Assembly (NCBI GenBank): GCA_905373425.1
Contig: CAJPST010000044.1
Location: forward strand, 1 to 13,093
Direction of reading: 5' to 3'
Length of the DNA: 13,093 bases
Source: an uncultured Mesocricetibacter sp.
GTDB taxonomy: Bacteria > Pseudomonadota > Gammaproteobacteria > Enterobacterales > Pasteurellaceae
Shown: positions 7,476 to 13,093 of the stretch, one piece after another
Position numbering within the stretch: position 1 is the first letter of the stretch
Layout: every line of letters begins with the position of its first letter
The notes under the pieces: generated by a model
Database searches by the model: none
What the model saw: only the letters and a program-made list of their open reading frames with translations
What the model was told of the DNA's origin: nothing
Position numbers and translations under genes: made by a program

Positions 7476-8846
7476 ATGTTAAAAACAAAGAAATTAGCCC
7501 TCAGTCTATTGATTTCCGGCCTATTGGTAGGGTGTGCCAATATTGATGATTCATATCAAGCTAGCAAATTGGATTTCAAACAATATGAGGAAATTACCCA
7601 ACAATATAACATTAAGGAAAATTGGTGGACATTGTATAACGATGTACAACTTAACCGTGTGATTGAGCAAGCCTTAACCAATAATAAAGACTTAGCCCGT
7701 GCGGCAATTGCCGTAAATTCGGCTTTGTATTCGGCTAATTTGGTTGGCGCGAATCTTGTACCTTCATTCAGCGCATCAACTTCCTCCACCGCAAGTAAAA
7801 ATATTGAAACCGGTGGAAATTCAACCATTAATCATGGTGGTTCGTTAAATGTGGGTTATACGCTAGATTTATGGCGTCGTTTAGCCGATGCTGCCAATGC
7901 CGCAGAATGGACGCATGCAGCAACAGAACAAGATATGCATGCTACCCGTCTTTCTTTAATTAATGCGACAGTAGTGACGTATTATCAAATCTCTTATTTA
8001 ATCGATGCGATTGCTGCAGCTGAAGATAATATTAAATATTACACACAAATTAATAACATCATGCAAACCCGCCTGGCACAGGGAATCGCTGATGCAGCCA
8101 GTACCGATCAAGCGCAACAAGCGGTATTACAGGCGCGTAATGTGTTGATAAACTACCAAACACAAAAGAAAACTGCCGAGCAAACTTTACGCAACCTATT
8201 AAACTTAAAACCTAGTGAGCCGCTAAATATTCAGTTTCCACATATCTTAGATGTGAAAACCACTAAAGTTAATTTGAATGTCCCGGTTTCTACAATAGCC
8301 AACCGTCCTGATGTAAAAGGTAACCAATATCGCTTAAATAGTGCGTTTAAAGATGCCAAAGCCATGCAGAAAAGTTGGTTCCCTAGTATAACCTTAGGTG
8401 CAAGCTTGGCTTCTAACGGCAATAAAGTAGATAATGCATTTTCCACACCAATTGCGGGTGGTAGTTTAGGCATAAGCTTGCCGTTCTTGGATTGGAATCG
8501 AGTGAAATGGAATGTCAAAATCTCCGAAGCTGCATATGAAATGGCAAAAATCAATTTCGAAAAAAGTATTACTACGGCATTAAATGAGGTGGATACTAAT
8601 TATTTTGCATATAATCAATCATTACAAAGTTATGATAACATCAAAAAGAAATATGAACACGATCAAAGAATTACCCAATATTATCGTAACCGCTACGATG
8701 CCGGTGTTTCCGAACTGAGAGAATGGTTGAACGCCGCCAACACCGAGAAAAACTCGCAAATTTCTATTTTGAACGCCAAATATAATGTTATACAAAGCGA
8801 AAATGCAATTTACAGCTCTATGGCAGGTTATTATTCTGCACAATAA
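7476..8846 (+). CDS. TolC/NodT-family outer membrane efflux lipoprotein
   Basis: This is the outer membrane channel of a tripartite pump, probably working with the MacA- and MacB-like proteins encoded just upstream. The 456-residue product starts with a lipoprotein signal peptide: KTKK, a hydrophobic stretch and the lipobox LVGC, with C20 as the likely lipidated cysteine. Two repeats of the outer membrane efflux protein family follow (about 55-245 and 270-455). Family marks include NWWTLYNDVQLNRVIEQAL (49-67), LDLWRR (130-135), ANRPDVKGNQYRL (275-287) and LPFLDWNRVK (335-344). Lipidation and the RPDV motif fit the NodT/CusC/OprM branch better than E. coli TolC, which is not lipidated. AAGGA (7464-7468) sits 7 nt before the ATG. 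A terminator follows at 8870. I give no gene symbol because names vary across this family. Confidence 0.92.
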   Translation: MLKTKKLALSLLISGLLVGCANIDDSYQASKLDFKQYEEITQQYNIKENWWTLYNDVQLNRVIEQALTNNKDLARAAIAVNSALYSANLVGANLVPSFSASTSSTASKNIETGGNSTINHGGSLNVGYTLDLWRRLADAANAAEWTHAATEQDMHATRLSLINATVVTYYQISYLIDAIAAAEDNIKYYTQINNIMQTRLAQGIADAASTDQAQQAVLQARNVLINYQTQKKTAEQTLRNLLNLKPSEPLNIQFPHILDVKTTKVNLNVPVSTIANRPDVKGNQYRLNSAFKDAKAMQKSWFPSITLGASLASNGNKVDNAFSTPIAGGSLGISLPFLDWNRVKWNVKISEAAYEMAKINFEKSITTALNEVDTNYFAYNQSLQSYDNIKKKYEHDQRITQYYRNRYDAGVSELREWLNAANTEKNSQISILNAKYNVIQSENAIYSSMAGYYSAQ

Positions 8847-8869
8847 AATAGAAGAATAAAAATCAAATC

Positions 8870-8896
8870 AACACGGGCGTTTGTCCGTGTTTTTTT
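8870..8896 (+). terminator. rho-independent terminator of the efflux operon
   Basis: AACACGG (8870-8876) pairs with CCGTGTT (8885-8891), with one possible extra G-U pair, and the stem runs into seven T residues (8890-8896). It begins 24 bp after the stop codon of the outer membrane channel gene. Confidence 0.9.
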
Positions 8897-9001
8897 ATCT
8901 AAATAACTGACTACCTCAGCTTAAGCCCAAAGCAAATATTAAGACAAAGAGCGATTAATTTTTAGCCTGTTTTTCATCGAAAATACGAGAGAAATGTAAA
9001 T

Positions 9002-9029
9002 AAAAAAGACAAGATAACCCTTGTCTTTT
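9002..9029 (-). terminator. rho-independent terminator of cspD
   Basis: AAAAGACAAG (9004-9013) and CTTGTCTTTT (9020-9029) form a perfect 10-bp stem with a 6-nt loop. Read on the minus strand it ends in a run of T residues (complement of A9002-9007), about 47 bp after the cspD stop. The 100 bp between this and the terminator at 8870-8896 holds no gene that I can see. Confidence 0.85.
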
Positions 9030-9075
9030 CATTATCGGACTTTTTAAATAAATATGACAAATATTAAGGAGAAAT

Positions 9076-9285
9076 TTATTCGATAATTGGGACTATTTTT
9101 GTTGCATGAGATCCTTTTTCACCATGTACTACTTCAAAATTTACTTTTTGACCCGCTTTTAATGAGCGATAACCTTCCATTTCAATGACAGAATAATGTG
9201 CAAAAATATCCACATCACTACCCTCTGCATTGATAAAACCAAATCCTTTTGCATTGTTAAACCATTTTACAACACCAACTTCCAT
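9076..9285 (-). CDS. cspD: CspD-like cold-shock domain protein
   Basis: This small cytoplasmic protein binds single-stranded DNA or RNA; E. coli CspD is induced in stationary phase and inhibits DNA replication. The 69 residues form a single cold-shock domain: VVKWFNNAKGFGFI (5-18) holds the RNP1 motif KGFGFI, and DIFAHY (26-31) is a CspD-type RNP2 motif. Similarity to E. coli CspD continues through EGYRSLKAGQKV and the HATKIVP end; the paralogues CspA-E have FVHFSAI here, so the CspD assignment is favoured. The E. coli protein is a few residues longer at the C-terminus. The ATG at 9285 has GAGG 9 nt upstream. It is a single-gene unit facing asnS back to back, with its own terminator. Confidence 0.93.
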   Translation of the reverse strand: MEVGVVKWFNNAKGFGFINAEGSDVDIFAHYSVIEMEGYRSLKAGQKVNFEVVHGEKGSHATKIVPIIE

Positions 9286-9334
9286 ACCTTTAAACCTCTA
9301 TGGCTAGTCCTTTTACGGACAACTACAACAAACA

Positions 9335-9353
9335 AATAAGACCCTGTCTTATT
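9335..9353 (-). promoter_or_regulatory. stable hairpin in the probable cspD leader
   Basis: AATAAGAC and GTCTTATT form a perfect 8-bp stem with a 3-nt loop, 50-68 nt upstream of the cspD start. A smaller hairpin, GTCC/GGAC (9307-9310 with 9317-9320), lies closer to the ribosome binding site. If transcription starts upstream of both, they would fold in the mRNA leader and could affect translation or stability. I could not assign a cspD promoter with confidence; TTGGAT and TATAAG 18 bp apart on the minus strand, just upstream of this hairpin, are a weak candidate. No T-run follows, so it does not look like a terminator. Confidence 0.4.
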
Positions 9354-9411
9354 ACCTTATAAATTCTCAACTAATAATTATCCAAATTGCAAGTTTTATC
9401 AACCACCAATT

Positions 9412-9446
9412 TGTAAAAATCAAACAAAGATCACAAAATTTTTACA
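9412..9446. repeat. inverted repeat with 9-bp arms between cspD and asnS
   Basis: TGTAAAAAT (9412-9420) and ATTTTTACA (9438-9446) are perfect inverted copies, separated by 17 bp, in the 297-bp divergent region between cspD and asnS. It may be a two-site operator or a chance product of AT-rich sequence; no known site is recognised. The rest of the region holds the asnS promoter and the cspD leader. Confidence 0.35.
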
Positions 9447-9505
9447 GAAATTTAGGCTTAATCCATTTAGCAAAATGAATCAAATGGAAATTTTTGGGGA
9501 TATTT

Positions 9506-9534
9506 TTGGTAATTTAGCCAACTTAAGGTAAACT
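9506..9534 (+). promoter_or_regulatory. probable promoter of asnS
   Basis: TTGGTA (9506-9511) and TAAACT (9529-9534) are separated by 17 bp. The predicted start near 9541 gives a leader of about 42 nt containing the GAGG ribosome binding site. No T-box or long attenuator structure was seen in this short leader. Confidence 0.5.
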
Positions 9535-9582
9535 AAACACCATTTTCTACAAATTTAATTTCTGATTTATTTTGAGGTAAAA

Positions 9583-10986
9583 ATGACAAAAATAGCAGCA
9601 ATTGCCGATGTGCTACAAGGTAAAGTAGCCGTTGGTGAAAAAGTGACCGTTCGCGGTTGGGTGCGTACCCGCCGAGACTCAAAAGCAGGACTTTCTTTTT
9701 TAGCCGTATATGACGGCTCTTGTTTTGATCCTATTCAAGCAATTATAAATAACGATATTACTAATTATGAAACTGACGTTTTGCGATTAACCACAGGCTG
9801 TTCCATTATTGTAACCGGAACAGTGGTAGAATCTCCGGCTGAAGGTCAAGCAGTAGAATTACAAACAGAAAATATTGAAGTCACCGGTTGGGTGGAAGAT
9901 CCTGAAACTTATCCGATGTCGGCAAAACGTCATTCCATCGAATACTTACGCGAAGTCGCACATTTACGTCCGCGTACCAATATTATCGGTGCAGTGGCAC
10001 GTGTGCGTCACTGTTTGGCGCAGGCGATTCATCGCTTCTTCCATGAACAAGGCTTTTATTGGGTAGCGACACCGCTGATTACGGCATCTGATACAGAAGG
10101 TGCCGGGGAAATGTTCCGTGTTTCCACCTTAGATCTGGAAAATTTACCGCGTGATGATAAAGGTGCGGTCGATTTTTCACAAGATTTCTTCGGTAAAGAG
10201 TCTTTCCTCACTGTATCAGGACAGTTAAACGGTGAAACTTATGCCTGTGCGCTAAGTAAAATTTATACTTTCGGACCGACCTTCCGTGCAGAAAACTCCA
10301 ATACGACTCGCCATTTGGCAGAATTTTGGATGATTGAACCGGAAGTGGCATTTGCCACATTAGCAGATAATGCCAAGTTAGCGGAAGATATGTTGAAATA
10401 TGTCTTCCGAGCCGTATTGGCAGAACGCAAAGATGATTTGAAATTCTTTGAAAAACATGTTGATAAAGACGTAATTAAGCGTTTGGAACATTTTATTAAC
10501 TCCGATTTTGCCCAAATTGATTACACTGATGCGATTGAAGTGCTATTACAATCAGGTAAAAAATTTGAGTTTCCAGTGTCATGGGGAATTGATCTTTCCT
10601 CTGAACATGAACGCTATTTGGCAGAAGAGCATTTTAAATCCCCAGTAGTGGTAAAAAATTATCCGAAAGATATTAAAGCCTTCTATATGCGCCTTAATGA
10701 CGACGGTAAGACTGTGGCGGCAATGGATGTACTAGCACCCGGAATTGGTGAAATCATCGGTGGTTCACAACGTGAAGAGCGTTTAGAGGTATTGGATAAG
10801 CGAATGGTTGAAATGGGATTAAATCCTCAAGATTACTGGTGGTATCGTGATCTTCGTCGGTACGGTACAGTTCCTCATTCCGGATTTGGTTTAGGTTTTG
10901 AACGTTTGATTGTGTATGTCACCGGTGTGCAAAACATTCGTGATGTGATCCCGTTCCCACGTGCTCCGAGAAATGCGAATTTCTAA
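9583..10986 (+). CDS. asnS: asparaginyl-tRNA synthetase
   Basis: This cytoplasmic enzyme charges tRNA-Asn with asparagine using ATP. It has 467 residues (E. coli AsnRS has 466) and is a class IIb synthetase. The N-terminal OB-fold anticodon-binding domain spans about 15-105 (VTVRGWVRTRRDSKAGLSFL). The catalytic core follows: the motif 1 region at about 138-168 (RVRHCLAQAIHRFFHEQGF), motif 2 GPTFRAENSNTTRHLAEFWM (231-250) with the ATP-binding arginine R235, and motif 3 GFGLGFERLI (434-443) with R441. The ending DVIPFPRAPRNANF is typical of AsnRS, as is the SNTTRHLAEFWMIEPE segment, which separates it from AspRS and LysRS. GAGG lies 5 nt before the ATG. The gene appears to be a single transcription unit, ended by the uptake-signal hairpin at 11012. 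Nothing looks broken. Confidence 0.98.
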   Translation: MTKIAAIADVLQGKVAVGEKVTVRGWVRTRRDSKAGLSFLAVYDGSCFDPIQAIINNDITNYETDVLRLTTGCSIIVTGTVVESPAEGQAVELQTENIEVTGWVEDPETYPMSAKRHSIEYLREVAHLRPRTNIIGAVARVRHCLAQAIHRFFHEQGFYWVATPLITASDTEGAGEMFRVSTLDLENLPRDDKGAVDFSQDFFGKESFLTVSGQLNGETYACALSKIYTFGPTFRAENSNTTRHLAEFWMIEPEVAFATLADNAKLAEDMLKYVFRAVLAERKDDLKFFEKHVDKDVIKRLEHFINSDFAQIDYTDAIEVLLQSGKKFEFPVSWGIDLSSEHERYLAEEHFKSPVVVKNYPKDIKAFYMRLNDDGKTVAAMDVLAPGIGEIIGGSQREERLEVLDKRMVEMGLNPQDYWWYRDLRRYGTVPHSGFGLGFERLIVYVTGVQNIRDVIPFPRAPRNANF

Positions 10987-11013
10987 ATGACCTTTGAGGT
11001 ATAAACCTTACAA

Positions 11014-11022
11014 AAGTGCGGT
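11014..11022 (+). repeat. DNA uptake signal sequence, left arm of the asnS hairpin
   Basis: This is an exact 9-mer AAGTGCGGT in forward orientation and forms the left arm of the hairpin described at 11012-11079. Confidence 0.93.
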
Positions 11023-11068
11023 CAGTTTTTCAGGAATTTTTCTAATTTGAAAAACTCTGAAAATTTTG

Positions 11069-11077
11069 ACCGCACTT
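11069..11077 (-). repeat. DNA uptake signal sequence, right arm of the asnS hairpin
   Basis: This is an exact 9-mer in reverse orientation (ACCGCACTT on the plus strand), 46 bp after the forward copy, and forms the right arm of the hairpin described at 11012-11079. Confidence 0.93.
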
Positions 11078-11089
11078 TTTCCGCTAATT

Positions 11090-11117
11090 TTTACTTTATC
11101 CAACAGAGCTGTATAAT
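11090..11117 (+). promoter_or_regulatory. probable promoter of the Gcr-like membrane protein gene
   Basis: A perfect TATAAT (11112-11117) is preceded at 16 bp by TTTACT (11090-11095), which matches 4 of 6 bases of the -35 consensus. The predicted start near 11124 gives a leader of about 33 nt ending in a strong GAGGGGG ribosome binding site. The position just after the asnS hairpin supports a separate transcription unit. Confidence 0.6.
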
Positions 11118-11156
11118 GTCTCGCTTTTGAATATAAACGATATGAGGGGGAAGCTC

Positions 11157-13093
11157 ATGATTAAAATCGATACCTTACCGCAATTTTTGCGTAACAAAGT
11201 GGCGGAAAACGATGCCTTTGGTCTCGTGGAGGGCTTGTGCCAATTACTACGTAGCAGCCCCACAGAAAAAATTTCTCCGACCTTGCATTTGTTTAAGTTT
11301 ATCTTAAAGAACGATAAAGAATTAGGCTGTTCTGTTTCGAAATTATTATGTGGTTGGTTATGTGGTTTACGCCTTTACCCCTTGTTTATTAGTAGCGGTA
11401 TTCTTACACGTGGCGGTTTTGGACAGGAGATGAAAACGCGTATTTATGAGCGTTTTAACCCCTCTTTTAAAGATATTAATGATTTACGTGATATTTTTTA
11501 TTTATTATTTAGCGATAAAAATGATGCACGCTGGATTGATGCCGTTCCTTTAAAAACGTGGCGAGGCGTATTTGGCGTCTTAACCCGTTGTACAGAACAA
11601 AAAGATCGTGAGCGTTTAAAAAATCATATTGAAAGTGAAGGGCTATTTGCCATTGAGATGCTTTCAATTTGGATTGCTGCTGAAGATATGGATCCTGAGC
11701 TGATGCGAATGGAGCCCTCTCTGTTGAATGCAGATTCCCCTTTTGTGGCATTGCACCATGAAGTGGTGAATTGGTTACAGGCGCGCCGCCAATCAACCGT
11801 TTTTGATGATAGCCATTTACAGGTAATGTTTAGCCAATGTAAAAAATTGGTTGAGCGTTTGCAAAAACGTGGAGCAGTGGTGGGCTCTTCTTTAAATACG
11901 GCTTATTTATTGGAGCGTCTTTCTCAGACCTTAGAACGATTAGAAACCTTGATGGCAATTTTTGTTTCAAATCGCTATTTACCACGCCGAATATTGTTAT
12001 TAACCGGCTGTTTTGCCCGTGCAGCAGCAGAAAAACATAGCATTACCCGATTATGGAAACAAAGCTCAAGATTAATTTCACGTAGCATTACCCAAAATGC
12101 GGGTGATCATGGCGAGCATTACATTACTCGAGATAAAAAAGAGTACTGGGCAATGTTTTATTCTGCGGCTGGTGGTGGTGTATTAATTGCACTGATGGCG
12201 CTATTTAAAATCTATCTCGGTAGCATTATTGATGACAAAGTCTGGAAAGGGATAGCCGAAGGCTTAAATTACGGCTTAGGTTTTATGGTGATCTTTATGT
12301 TGCATTTTACGGTAGCAACAAAACAGCCTGCCATGACTGCAGCCCGTTTTGCTGAGGCTGTTGAGAAAACGCCTCAAGGTAAAAGCGTCAATATGAAATT
12401 AGCCCAATTATTAGTGGATGTATTTCGCTCTCAAAGTATTGCGGTGCTAGGCAATGTACTTATTGCGATGGGATTGGCCGCATTGATTGCGTTTGGTTAC
12501 CAATATAAAACAGGTGAGCCGTTGATGAATACAGATCAAATCGCTTATCAGTTGCATAGTATTGATCCTTTTGCGGGAACCTTATGGTTTGCAGCTATTG
12601 CGGGGGTATGGTTATTCTGCTCAGGGATTATTTCGGGCTATTTTGATAACCGCAGCAATTATTTGAATATGCGTATGCGTTTAACCCAACATCCGTTATT
12701 GAAAAAATTAATGTCTGAGAAATCTCGCGTTAAATTTGCTAATTATATGCATGAGAATTATGGCTCGCTTATCGGTAACCTTTGCTTTGGTATGTTGCTT
12801 GGGATTACCGGTGTGGTAGGTTACTTAACGCACCTTCCGTTAGATATTCGTCATGTGGCATTTTCATCTGCGAATGTAGGCTATATTGCTGTGAGCGGAC
12901 AATTCACCTATTCATTGCTTTTACAATGCATTGGTTTTGTATTGTTGATTGGTTTAGTGAATTTAATTGTCAGTTTTTCATTAACGCTTTGGGTTGCACT
13001 GCGTTCTTTGAATGCGGAAATTGATAGCTGGTGGCCAATTTGGGATGAAGTTTGTCAAATTGTGAAAAAACGTCCATTAAGCTTATTTCTTCC
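11157..13093 (+). CDS. Gcr/SpecificRecomb-family membrane protein, 'site-specific recombinase' (partial, 3' end missing)
   Basis: The reading frame is open for 645 codons to the window edge. It resembles the family annotated as site-specific recombinase Gcr (Pfam SpecificRecomb), which is about this long, so little is likely to be missing. The first 330 residues look soluble and mainly helical, with a conserved-looking stretch VERLQKRGAVVGSSLNTAYL (232-251) followed by LERLSQTLERLETL. After that come about six membrane segments (near 335-354, 367-387, 427-447, 473-493, 536-558, 585-612), with TKQPAMTAARFAEAVE (388-403) between the second and third. I see no tyrosine-recombinase R-H-R-Y set and no serine-recombinase domain, so the recombinase name is not supported by motifs. 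The ATG at 11157 is chosen because GAGGGGG (11144-11150) lies 6 nt upstream; an in-frame ATG at 11142 overlaps that site. The function is unknown. Confidence 0.85.
   Translation, partial: MIKIDTLPQFLRNKVAENDAFGLVEGLCQLLRSSPTEKISPTLHLFKFILKNDKELGCSVSKLLCGWLCGLRLYPLFISSGILTRGGFGQEMKTRIYERFNPSFKDINDLRDIFYLLFSDKNDARWIDAVPLKTWRGVFGVLTRCTEQKDRERLKNHIESEGLFAIEMLSIWIAAEDMDPELMRMEPSLLNADSPFVALHHEVVNWLQARRQSTVFDDSHLQVMFSQCKKLVERLQKRGAVVGSSLNTAYLLERLSQTLERLETLMAIFVSNRYLPRRILLLTGCFARAAAEKHSITRLWKQSSRLISRSITQNAGDHGEHYITRDKKEYWAMFYSAAGGGVLIALMALFKIYLGSIIDDKVWKGIAEGLNYGLGFMVIFMLHFTVATKQPAMTAARFAEAVEKTPQGKSVNMKLAQLLVDVFRSQSIAVLGNVLIAMGLAALIAFGYQYKTGEPLMNTDQIAYQLHSIDPFAGTLWFAAIAGVWLFCSGIISGYFDNRSNYLNMRMRLTQHPLLKKLMSEKSRVKFANYMHENYGSLIGNLCFGMLLGITGVVGYLTHLPLDIRHVAFSSANVGYIAVSGQFTYSLLLQCIGFVLLIGLVNLIVSFSLTLWVALRSLNAEIDSWWPIWDEVCQIVKKRPLSLFL

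Larger units (their letters stand above)
11012..11079. terminator. hairpin of two inverted uptake signals, probable asnS terminator
   Basis: Two exact uptake 9-mers face each other: AAGTGCGGT at 11014-11022 and ACCGCACTT at 11069-11077. With flanking bases they form a 13-bp stem (11012-11024 with 11067-11079). Beyond a small bulge it continues as TTTTCAG (11027-11033) with CTGAAAA (11057-11063), and inside as TTTTTC (11037-11042) with GAAAAA (11049-11054). The stem ends in TTTTT (11076-11080). Inverted uptake-signal pairs are known to serve as terminators in Haemophilus. It starts 26 bp after the asnS stop and lies before the next gene's promoter. Confidence 0.85.

Noticed and set aside
8117..8125. 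Actinobacillus-type uptake signal ACAAGCGGT
   Set aside because: It occurs once, inside a coding stretch (QQAV), and lacks company; six Haemophilus-type copies show which dialect the genome uses.
7556..8843. Three minus-strand frames opposite the outer membrane channel gene (73-107 codons)
   Set aside because: They are antisense to a conserved lipoprotein gene and have no independent support.
9417..9438. CRP-like site upstream of asnS (AGATCACAAAA half)
   Set aside because: Only the right half matches the CRP consensus; the left half does not, so it is too weak to call.
10165..10173. Near-match to the uptake signal (AGGTGCGGT) in asnS
   Set aside because: It has one mismatch in the core and encodes ordinary AsnRS residues; it may be a decayed or weak copy but is not counted.
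11142..11156. Alternative in-frame start ATG at 11142 for the Gcr-like protein
   Set aside because: It has no ribosome binding site of its own and overlaps the strong GAGGGGG that serves the ATG at 11157.
11509..11796. 95-codon minus-strand reading frame inside the Gcr-like gene
   Set aside because: The plus strand here carries a long open frame with family similarity and proper start signals; the antisense frame has none.
12782..13024. 80-codon plus-strand frame overlapping the Gcr-like gene in another frame
   Set aside because: It is cysteine-rich with no domain, fully embedded in the membrane-protein gene, and has no initiation signals.

Overview
The window comes from a Gram-negative bacterium of the family Pasteurellaceae, in the group that carries the Haemophilus-type DNA uptake signal. 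Six exact copies of the 9-mer AAGTGCGGT (either orientation) are present, against one copy of the Actinobacillus-type variant. The AT-rich composition and the proteins (RecB, MacB, AsnS, CspD) agree with this. The genus cannot be fixed from the sequence alone.

Layout from left to right. Positions 1-3977, minus strand: the start of recD and all of recB, overlapping by 8 bp, encoding two subunits of the RecBCD recombination and repair nuclease. Positions 3978-4256: a divergent control region with a good recB promoter, a candidate extended -10 promoter facing the other way, and a perfect 18-bp palindrome of the kind bound by TetR-family repressors. Positions 4257-8846, plus strand: a three-gene efflux cluster made of a MacA-like adaptor, a MacB ABC transporter and a TolC/NodT-family outer membrane lipoprotein, closed by a terminator. 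Positions 9002-9285, minus strand: cspD with its own terminator. Positions 9583-10986, plus strand: asnS. Positions 11012-11079: a long hairpin built from two inverted uptake signals. Positions 11157 to the right edge, plus strand: a polytopic membrane protein of the family annotated as 'site-specific recombinase' (Gcr / SpecificRecomb), cut off by the window edge.

How the parts work together. The three efflux genes can supply a complete pump across inner membrane, periplasm and outer membrane. The palindrome just downstream of the likely promoter suggests that a TetR-type repressor, not encoded in this window, controls it. RecB and RecD belong to one complex. cspD, asnS and the Gcr-like gene look like separate transcription units, each with its own promoter or terminator signals.

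No insertion sequence, prophage, CRISPR array, tRNA or rRNA was seen, and no clearly new multi-gene system. The points most worth a second look are the operator whose regulator is missing, the membrane protein named as a recombinase, and the way uptake signals are placed in the genes and between them.
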